Assembly: GCA_028565635.1 (NCBI GenBank)
Contig: JAOXYB010034174.1
Coordinates: 1-14,113 of the forward strand
DNA length: 14,113 nucleotides
DNA from: Phoronis ovalis
Lineage: Eukaryota; Phoronida; Phoronidae
Reading direction: 5' to 3'
In this document: one piece after another, positions 10,801 through 14,113 of the stretch
How the letters are laid out: every line of letters starts with the position of its first letter
Numbering within the stretch: the first letter of the stretch is position 1
Notes under the pieces: generated by a model
Seen by the model: only the letters and a program-made list of their open reading frames with translations
Database searches by the model: none
Told to the model about the DNA's origin: nothing
Made by a program: the position numbers and the translations under genes

Positions 10801-12595
10801 CCAGTAACTATATGCCAAAGTTGTTCTGTAAAATTTGTCAGAGAAGTTAGTTACCTTTAATTGCCTTCTGTAGCGTGTCCAACGATTTTTGAAGTTGTCC
10901 TCGTTCTAAAGCACCAGACTGGTGACGCTTGTCCTGAAAAATCAAAGTGAATGCTATACCCAGTTTGTGGCTGTCTGTGACTGGCAATAGCTTTAGACAA
11001 CATACAGCATTCTTTCATGTTTCTATCGTCTGCAATGAAATGCAACTCTGTGGTATAGTGCTATTTTATAATGAGGACATTAGTTATTCAGCAAAGCCAT
11101 TACCGCATTAGTTTGAAATGAACACTCAAATTTTAGAACGCAAATGCCGTGTGATGATATGATAATGATGTAGATTAAATTTTCACAAAGATTCCCGCTT
11201 CGGTTCAAGCTAATGCGAAATGCCTTTGTTCCATAACTAATGTCTTCATTACAAAGTGTGACGTCACAAACGAAATATCACTATACCACAGGGTCGCATA
11301 AACATAGAGAAACACCCTGTAAACACCGTTGCGTGGGCCACTTTGCACAATGTATGTAGATACCAAAGAGTCTAGGACTAACATAGCCTCTGTTGGTGAA
11401 ATGTCTGTCAAACTACTCATATTCAAGACACACATTCCTTTTTTCTATTGCCACTACATAATCTGTTAAATCAGGCAACCATGATATTTCAAAATCTTCA
11501 AACTTACCGACATAGCTATTCTTAATGCTTTGGCTGTGTCTTCCCATGATTTTAGCTGATTACTTCTATGTCGCAATTTCGACATCAAGTCTTTCAGCCG
11601 GAAATCACTATCAGAAACTAAAAATGGAAAAAAAGAAAGTGAATGTCATGTTGTTATTGACATCATCAGTGGGTTTAAACAAGAAACAAGGAAACTAGAT
11701 CTTAGGTTAGCACAAACGATACTACTAGATATATGGTAAATGAAAGCTTACAGATTATATATATTGTACGTATTTTAAACATTTAAATCAAATAAAACAG
11801 GCCAATCTAATTTTACAGTGATAGAGTACCACATGCAGCATATCATTTGGAGTTTTAAAAAAATTGGAATATAAATTTTGATAAAAATTTTGCAGCCTTG
11901 TCATGCCAATGTAATTTGACAGAATTCAAAGTACTAACCCAACCATCACAGTAAACTCGGATTGTTTACGAGGTGAAACGATACCTATGAATAATTATGT
12001 TAATTGTAAGTTATAATTATTTAATTATGTATGCTTAAACTAGATATAAATATTTACTGCACGAAGATAGGACAGTACTAAGTTATGTATTATTAACTGT
12101 AGTTAACAAAGAACCAAATATTTTGGCTAGAAATATAATCGGATATATAATAAAGCTGTAATATGACAATGACTCAATATCAAGTGCAAACAATGATAGG
12201 AGATATATCAAACTGCATCAGTACTGTGCGCAAATAATGCCAATATGCCAGATAGACACAAACTATTTTTTAGTATGGTATCGATTTTGGTGCGAAAGTA
12301 GTCCTAGCTTTATGACCCTACTATCTTGCCTACGGCAACGTTGCCGTAGGCAAGATAGTAGGGTCATAAAGGACATATTAAAGCTAGGACTAGTGCGAAA
12401 GATACATAGTGGACATAAATGAAATCGGAATTGCCATGTAATGACTAGGCTTACGATACTAGCAGTATTACAAAAAAAACTAACTGTGATATACTACGTT
12501 GTGCGCTGAAATAACATAAAATATCCAAGATAATTACCATCTAATCCGTCAAGTTTTTGTGCAAAAATCTGACCGCCTTCACTAAAGGCGGCCAT
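1642..12595 (-). CDS. MED1: Mediator of RNA polymerase II transcription subunit 1 (14 assembled coding exons)
   Basis: MED1 is a middle-module subunit of the nuclear Mediator complex and links DNA-bound activators, notably nuclear receptors, to RNA polymerase II. Coding exons in transcript order are 12595-12538, 11617-11508, 10933-10855, 10351-10170, 9918-9818, 9395-9256, 8783-8582, 7254-7130, 6773-6661, 6443-6254, 5257-5162, 4856-4754, 4022-2320 and 1898-1642. They total 3459 nt, giving 1152 aa plus a stop. Every junction preserves phase. Twelve introns are GT-AG and one is GC-AG. Residues about 25-520 match human MED1 (recalled, not searched) exon by exon, with landmarks such as SDMFYVEVQL, EHLKGL, LPGQQQCYY, IGSCV and SIPITMRAI. 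The tail has LASLL (660-664), LSSLL (678-682), a bipartite basic signal (697-720), DFNTDLLN (892-899) and a Lys/Arg-rich end. Human MED1 is 1581 aa, so this model is short. The true C-terminus may lie beyond the window, because the last exon contains a possible donor and no AATAAA follows. The family call is near certain; the 3' end is not. Confidence 0.96.
1899..2319 (-). other. MED1 intron 13
   Basis: A 421-bp GT-AG intron. It holds an imperfect palindrome at 2181-2205 (TGGTGCATTC and its partner TAGAATGTAGCACCA). No gene or RNA was seen. Confidence 0.85.
2320..4022 (-). CDS. MED1: MED1 coding exon 13, receptor-binding and disordered region
   Basis: Encodes residues 500-1067. It opens with SLSIPITMRAI (human CMSIPVTMRAI), the end of the folded domain, and then becomes Ser/Pro/Thr/Asn-rich and probably disordered. 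In order it carries LASLL (660-664) and LSSLL (678-682), the two nuclear-receptor boxes; KPRRRR and PKRKR (about 697-720), a likely bipartite nuclear signal; TEIAAIL and TEISSLL helices (about 788-846); VIDFNTDLLN (890-899), a strongly conserved MED1 signature; and a lysine-rich stretch ending EALDLTKK and KVTIRTYPEL. The acceptor TTTTTTTTGTAG ends at 4023. The donor GAAG|GTAGGT at 2319-2318 fits exon 14. The frame stays open to 2258 but that tail is intronic. Confidence 0.95.
4023..4753 (-). other. MED1 intron 12
   Basis: A 731-bp GT-AG intron. It contains a two-copy 50-bp direct repeat at about 4281-4368. Short open frames across 4280-4598 have no family features and change character over the repeat, so I do not call them genes. 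Confidence 0.85.
4281..4368. repeat. Two-copy 50-bp tandem repeat in intron 12
   Basis: TAACAAAGAACAAGGTAAA begins at 4281 and again at 4331. The copies continue similarly through CATAGAGTTGTGAAATC and TATAGAGTTGTGGAATC, differing at only a few bases over 38 bp. Confidence 0.9.
4754..4856 (-). CDS. MED1: MED1 coding exon 12
   Basis: Encodes residues 466-499: ADFNLSDVTNVKCRIFS, then LCSDDLATKILQ, matching human VQDSTHVSCKLYKGLSDALI and onward to IAKVVQ. The acceptor TATTGCAG ends at 4857 and the donor AAAG|GTACAT is at 4753-4752. The junction codon with exon 13 gives Arg, as in human VVQRC. Confidence 0.94.
4857..5161 (-). other. MED1 intron 11
   Basis: A 305-bp GT-AG intron between exons 11 and 12. 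I see no gene, repeat or RNA in it. Confidence 0.85.
5162..5257 (-). CDS. MED1: MED1 coding exon 11
   Basis: Encodes residues 434-465: DLDNSLVFEVTASSLQQLSV, then FEHPLDESMAT, matching human LLQFEVCPLSESRFSVSFQH. The acceptor TTTTTTACAG ends at 5258 and the donor ACGG|GTGAGT is at 5161-5160. Phase runs 1 to 1. Confidence 0.94.
5258..6253 (-). other. MED1 intron 10, GC-AG class
   Basis: A 996-bp intron with donor GCAAGT (6253-6248) and acceptor TTTTTTACAG ending at 5258. It is AT-rich. A 108-codon plus-strand frame at 5433-5759 is low-complexity (Asn, Ile, Tyr) and has no recognisable motif. No missing MED1 segment is expected here, since exons 10 and 11 are contiguous against the human protein. 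Confidence 0.8.
6254..6443 (-). CDS. MED1: MED1 coding exon 10
   Basis: Encodes residues 371-433: TLPGQQQCYYMNS (human ALPGQQHCYFLN), then LLSLLRQQLLFNTVIGSCV (human LILNLIRHQVAYNTLIGSCV). The acceptor TCCTTTTAAG ends at 6444. The exon ends with GAAG followed by GCAAGT, a GC-type donor at 6253-6252. GT donors nearby do not fit the phase of exon 11. Confidence 0.95.
6661..6773 (-). CDS. MED1: MED1 coding exon 9
   Basis: Encodes residues 333-370: GDSLPEDIECTKALIQLIAE and onward to KIAKGLFV. It aligns by position with the human segment around LYELITQFEL but is weakly conserved. The acceptor TTTTATTAG ends at 6774 and the donor GTG|GTGAGT is at 6660-6659. Phase fit on both sides (1 to 0) supports it. 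Confidence 0.9.
6774..7129 (-). other. MED1 intron 8
   Basis: A 356-bp GT-AG intron between exons 8 and 9. Nothing else is recognisable. Confidence 0.85.
7130..7254 (-). CDS. MED1: MED1 coding exon 8
   Basis: Encodes residues 291-332: LPSFAPLTHINRVTLPAVFV, then LKLQKPIPI, matching human TPSFSSITSANSVDLPACFF and LKFPQPIPV. The acceptor TTTTGTAG ends at 7255 and the donor ACGG|GTAAGA is at 7129-7128. The exon lies just downstream of a transposon-bearing intron. Confidence 0.96.
7522..8398. mobile_element. Foldback DNA-transposon-like element with roughly 225-bp inverted ends, in intron 7
   Basis: The left arm 7522-7743 and right arm 8167-8398 are inverted copies of each other with scattered mismatches. 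Both run from ACTACTGT-GATCTCATAATG to CCAGATGTCGC. Shared blocks include GCAATAACTTTGGG, GTGAAAACGG and TTGGACWTAAAATCAACATA. The roughly 420-bp centre holds a short plus-strand frame (7856-8074). I could not find a convincing target-site duplication, so the outer ends may be off by a few bases and the superfamily is unassigned. It looks like a non-autonomous, internally deleted cut-and-paste element lodged in intron 7 (7255-8581), which is by far the longest MED1 intron. Arm divergence of very roughly 10% indicates an old insertion. Confidence 0.8.
7856..8074 (+). pseudogene. Short frame inside the foldback element, possible transposase N-terminal remnant
   Basis: A 72-codon frame between the inverted arms, starting MNFTKGHSQKVARGMPLKSK. 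Its middle, KLSDYTKQVINNILKLHEEE, looks like the first helix of the helix-turn-helix leader in many invertebrate transposon-encoded proteins, and it then degenerates to a Cys/Phe-rich end with a stop. It has no catalytic residues and is far too short for a transposase. It may be a remnant or chance. Its position in the element core is the main reason to list it. Confidence 0.3.
8582..8783 (-). CDS. MED1: MED1 coding exon 7
   Basis: Encodes residues 224-290: RPMKLTYFVAPYDLLNAKT, matching human HLMNLKYYVSPSDLLDDKT, then a VTVVMEKSAPHKLQTMPLI strand region. The acceptor TTTTACTTAG ends at 8784 and the donor GTAG|GTATGT is at 8581-8580. Phase runs 1 to 2. Confidence 0.96.
8784..9255 (-). other. 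MED1 intron 6 with tandem decoy donors
   Basis: A 472-bp GT-AG intron. Its first 160 bp contain three further copies of the exon 6 end plus donor, and a poly-A tract lies at 9074-9092. The rest is plain AT-rich sequence. Confidence 0.85.
9093..9280 (-). repeat. Four tandem copies of the exon 6 3' end and its 5' splice site
   Basis: 34-bp boxes lie at 9247-9280 (the real junction), 9187-9220, 9141-9174 and 9093-9126, spaced 60, 46 and 48 bp. On the minus strand each reads GGCATTCTACAGCCTAGACA or close to it, followed by a G-run and a GT donor: GAG|GTATGT, GGG|GTAGGT, GGG|GTTAGT and GAG|GTATGT in order. Partial relics (CTAGGCTGCATAATGCC at about 9012, TAGAATGCC at 9066) suggest earlier copies. 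Confidence 0.85.
9256..9395 (-). CDS. MED1: MED1 coding exon 6
   Basis: Encodes residues 177-223: KQKTKAYMSLQFLENDL, corresponding to human KLKTKMYLALQSLEQDL, ending near ILQPRQG, corresponding to human YLTPRSG. The acceptor TTTTTTCGCAG ends at 9396 and the donor GGGAG|GTATGT is at 9255-9254. The last 25 or so bases plus the donor are copied three more times in the intron that follows. Confidence 0.95.
9396..9817 (-). other. MED1 intron 5
   Basis: A 422-bp GT-AG intron. AT-rich, with no recognisable element. Confidence 0.85.
9818..9918 (-). CDS. MED1: MED1 coding exon 5
   Basis: Encodes residues 144-176: SCQDIARVL, then FTEHLKGLIAIYQIPGD, matching human FSKHLKGLVNLYNLPGD. The acceptor ACTTTTCAG ends at 9919 and the donor ACAA|GTTAGT is at 9817-9816. 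Phase runs 0 to 2. Confidence 0.96.
10170..10351 (-). CDS. MED1: MED1 coding exon 4
   Basis: Encodes residues 83-143. It carries VTTVPCMLERLENISRQ and the very well conserved ITSDMFYVEVQL-like core (here ISSDMFYVEVQL), a diagnostic segment of the Med1 domain. The acceptor TTTGTTATAG ends at 10352 and the donor GTG|GTAAGA is at 10169-10168. Phase runs 1 to 0. Confidence 0.97.
10352..10854 (-). other. MED1 intron 3
   Basis: A 503-bp GT-AG intron. AT-rich, with no gene or repeat seen. Confidence 0.85.
10855..10933 (-). CDS. MED1: MED1 coding exon 3
   Basis: Encodes residues 57-82, ending SLDTLQKAIK, which matches human CLETLQKALK. The acceptor TTTTTCAG ends at 10934 and the donor AAAG|GTAACT is at 10854-10853. 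Phase runs 0 to 1. It is too short to stand out as an open frame and was found by joining phases. Confidence 0.93.
10934..11507 (-). other. MED1 intron 2
   Basis: A 574-bp GT-AG intron. It contains a perfect 10-bp palindrome, GTGACGTCAC, at 11258-11267, which includes a full cAMP-response element core. Short minus-strand frames at 10857-11045 and 11205-11435 have no recognisable content. Confidence 0.85.
11258..11267. promoter_or_regulatory. Full CRE palindrome in intron 2
   Basis: GTGACGTCAC contains TGACGTCA, the known CREB/ATF site. A perfect 8-bp site in AT-rich DNA is uncommon, but one site in an intron is weak evidence of function. Confidence 0.25.
11508..11617 (-). CDS. MED1: MED1 coding exon 2
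   Basis: Encodes residues 20-56, including LKDLMSKLRHRSNQLKSWED and LRIAMS. The region corresponds to the human stretch around LLERLHAKFNQNRPWSETIK, the start of the conserved Med1 domain. The acceptor TTTTTAG ends at 11618 and the donor TCG|GTAAGT is at 11507-11506. Phase runs 1 to 0. Confidence 0.92.
11618..12537 (-). other. MED1 intron 1
   Basis: A 920-bp GT-AG intron, very AT-rich, that carries the 94-bp palindromic insertion. No other feature was recognised. Confidence 0.8.
12299..12392. mobile_element. 94-bp palindromic micro-transposon with 9-bp target duplication
   Basis: The ends are TAGTCCTAGCTTT and its inverse AAAGCTAGGACTA. The core 12309-12370 is a perfect 62-bp palindrome with no loop, centred between 12339 and 12340. 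The right arm has an extra GGACATATT (12371-12379). GTGCGAAAG occurs directly on both sides (12290-12298 and 12393-12401), as expected of a target-site duplication. A 9-bp duplication is typical of Mutator-like elements, but the ends alone do not prove the family. The element is almost nothing but inverted ends and cannot code for protein. Confidence 0.82.
12538..12595 (-). CDS. MED1: MED1 coding exon 1, start codon
   Basis: Encodes residues 1-19, beginning MAAFSEGGQIFAQ and ending GLD, with one base carried over (phase 1). The ATG lies in AAAGATGGCCGCC, a strong Kozak and YY1/TISU-like context. The donor G|GTAATT is at 12537-12536. This stretch has no clear counterpart in my recollection of the human N-terminus, which is expected for the least conserved part. 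I chose this ATG because the exon joins in frame to exon 2. Confidence 0.87.
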
Positions 12596-12600
12596 CTTTG
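12587..12600 (-). promoter_or_regulatory. YY1/TISU-like element over the start codon
   Basis: The minus strand reads CAAAGATGGCCGCC. The known TISU consensus is SAASATGGCGGC and the YY1 core is CCATNTT on the other strand. The YY1 core matches (CCATCTT, 12592-12598). TISU matches except for the first base and one base in the GGC block. Confidence 0.45.
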
Positions 12601-12720
12601 ATTTAAATAAAAAGCGCCCCCTATGAGAGCAGTATTCAAATTCAACACCTGCGACAAAAATGCATTACATGCAGGAACAGTTTTTCATCTTTGCACGTGC
12701 GAGTTGAATATAGTGCAAAC
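12596..12720 (-). promoter_or_regulatory. Likely MED1 proximal promoter and 5' untranslated region
   Basis: This is the DNA just upstream of the MED1 ATG. It has a palindromic E-box GCACGTGC at 12693-12700, about 95 bp upstream, and AGCGCCCCCT at 12613-12622, resembling the CTCF core. No TATA box is properly placed. The YY1-like AAGATGGCCGCC spans the ATG. An upstream non-coding exon cannot be excluded, since an untranslated exon would be invisible to this reading. Confidence 0.45.
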
Positions 12721-13870
12721 GCCGAGTACCAATAACTAAAAATTCTATGAGCAATGTAAATAATTGTGATCATCAACATTTGCTTTGAAAATTTTCACAT
12801 TTAAATATGGAATATATATATAATATTGAGTATGCCATCATATCGCTTACAAAGCAATCATGATATTCGCTCAACTACATTTCCGCCTCACAAACTGTTA
12901 AGCTTTTCTTATTAAGACGATGTAATCAAACGAGACGGCATCGATCCCATCGAATATGTAGGAGCTGGATCTCTTTCTAGTTTTAGCAGATGATGAACAA
13001 TAAATTTTGACAAAAATAACTGTAAAACGCAGTCAGGCTATCTATATCCTAATTATAATCTAAGTTATTTCTTAACTAAAATTTTTACCTTTGACCTTAA
13101 ATATTTTGTAGTAACATATATTAATACCTTCGAATTGTATATAATACACATACCCTACATGCAGAAAAATGCACAACATATTCTGACATAATCCGTAAAA
13201 GTAATAAAGGGTTTACAGTGTATTGGATTTATTTAGATCTGTATATTGTTTGAGCGTATCTTGTTGCTAAACAATGATTTTAAGCTGAATTAATATTATT
13301 ATTAATATATTTTATTATATTTATATTTTACTATATAAATATTATATTATTTTATAATGATGCTGGTATAATATTATTATATTATATTATATTATTACTA
13401 TTCACAGTTATAACAAGCGGCCTTCATTTATTGTTCTAACAGACAACAATTTTGCTGTAAATCATTAATGTTCTAGATCTCAGAACATTAGTATAAAGCA
13501 TCCCTTGCTGTTTTTCGACGAATGTACAGATTATTTTGTCGATACCATCGCACATCACTATAATAATATTATCTCACAAAGAATCGATCATTTCAGATAT
13601 AGCTTTACGGAAAACGAAACAACCCTTAATACGTAAAAAAGAAACCTATAAATTGGAAATAGCACATTTCAATTGAAATTCAATTAGAACAAGGGGGTTC
13701 AATTTTTGTCAAATATCTCGAAAAACTTGAATGTACGGTTGTTGGGGGGTAAATGAAACGGTTTTCCTAAGATGTATGTGTGATGCAAGCGAATGGGAGA
13801 GAAATTGGCTCTCAACGTATAGCTTTTTAAAAAAATATATTTGAAATCTACCATGGCCCACAAGAGCCTA
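12721..13870. other. Upstream intergenic DNA, no gene seen
   Basis: AT-rich with no supportable open frame on either strand. It contains an ATT/TATA-rich low-complexity tract at about 13288-13402 and a perfect inverted repeat, TAATGTTCT-N7-AGAACATTA, at 13466-13490. No tRNA or other RNA gene was recognised. Confidence 0.7.
13288..13402. repeat. AT-only low-complexity tract
   Basis: Runs of TTATTA, TATTATAT and ATTATATT, interrupted once by GATGCTGG near 13359. It is a degenerate microsatellite. Confidence 0.85.
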
Positions 13871-14113
13871 TATTTATTCCGGTGTATTTGTATTTATTCC
13901 GGTGTATTTTTATTTATTCCGGTGGATTTTTATTTATTCCGCTGTATTTTTTATTTATTCCGCTGTATTTTTTATTTATTCCGCTGTATTTTTATTTATT
14001 CCGCTGTATTTTTATTTATTCCGCTGTTTTTTTATTTATTCTGCTGTATTTTTATTTATTCCGCTGTATTTTTATTTATTCCGCTGTATTTTTATTTATT
14101 CCGCTGTATTTTT
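13871..14113. repeat. 20-bp minisatellite, about 12 copies, open at the window edge
   Basis: The unit is TATTTATTCCGCTGTATTTT. Copies 1-3 (13871-13930) have CCGGTG and all later ones have CCGCTG or CTGCTG. Copies 4 and 5 are followed by one extra T. The array runs off the right end, so its full length is unknown. Each unit contains AATAAA when read on the minus strand. Confidence 0.95.

Noticed and set aside
12237-12422. Plus-strand 61-codon frame spanning the palindrome
   Set aside because: Its middle is the palindromic insertion translated through both arms, so it cannot be an old gene.
13466-13490. TGTTCT...AGAACA as a steroid-receptor element
   Set aside because: The half-sites are everted with a 7-base gap rather than inverted with 3 bases, so the known steroid-element geometry is not met.
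13871-14113. Regular short repeats as a possible CRISPR array
   Set aside because: Units are contiguous with no unique spacers, and this is an animal genome. It is a minisatellite.

Overview
This window comes from an animal nuclear genome. It is AT-rich, has long spliceosomal introns and is full of non-coding repeats. It holds one recognisable protein gene, MED1 (Mediator complex subunit 1), on the minus strand. The gene begins at an ATG at 12595 and runs leftward through 14 coding exons that I could assemble by hand. All 13 junctions keep the reading frame, and the model gives about 1152 residues before an in-frame stop at 1642-1644. Compared with human MED1 as I remember it, the folded N-terminal part (about residues 25-520) aligns without gaps in exon coverage. 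The long disordered tail keeps two LXXLL nuclear-receptor boxes and the DFN-DLLN signature. Short exons, moderate divergence from vertebrates, and DNA-transposon and foldback debris suggest an invertebrate, perhaps a mollusc or other lophotrochozoan. That placement is inference.

Layout from left to right. Positions 1-1590 are an array of six monomers about 310 bp (long form) or 147 bp (short form) in length. They are ordered long-short-long twice, so the array looks like a roughly 785-bp higher-order unit repeated. Positions 1642-4022 hold the last two assembled exons, including the 1.7-kb exon for the receptor-binding and nuclear-localisation region. Positions 4754-11617 hold eleven short exons for the Med1 domain. 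They are separated by introns of 217-1327 bp, one of which carries an 877-bp foldback transposon-like element and another a tandem copy array of a splice donor. Intron 1 (11618-12537) holds a 94-bp near-perfect palindromic insertion flanked by a 9-bp target duplication. The start codon and likely promoter lie at 12594-12720. Positions 12720-13870 are AT-rich upstream DNA with no gene I can support, and 13871-14113 is a 20-bp minisatellite running off the right edge.

Worth a second look: a GC-AG intron that is the only phase-compatible choice; four tandem 5' splice sites in intron 6; everted AGGTCA half-sites kept in all four long repeat monomers next to a nuclear-receptor coactivator gene; a YY1/TISU-like start codon; the palindromic micro-element; and a 3' end that may be a retained-intron stop rather than the main C-terminus. 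I found no sign of a new multi-gene system. The unusual content is in repeats and splicing.
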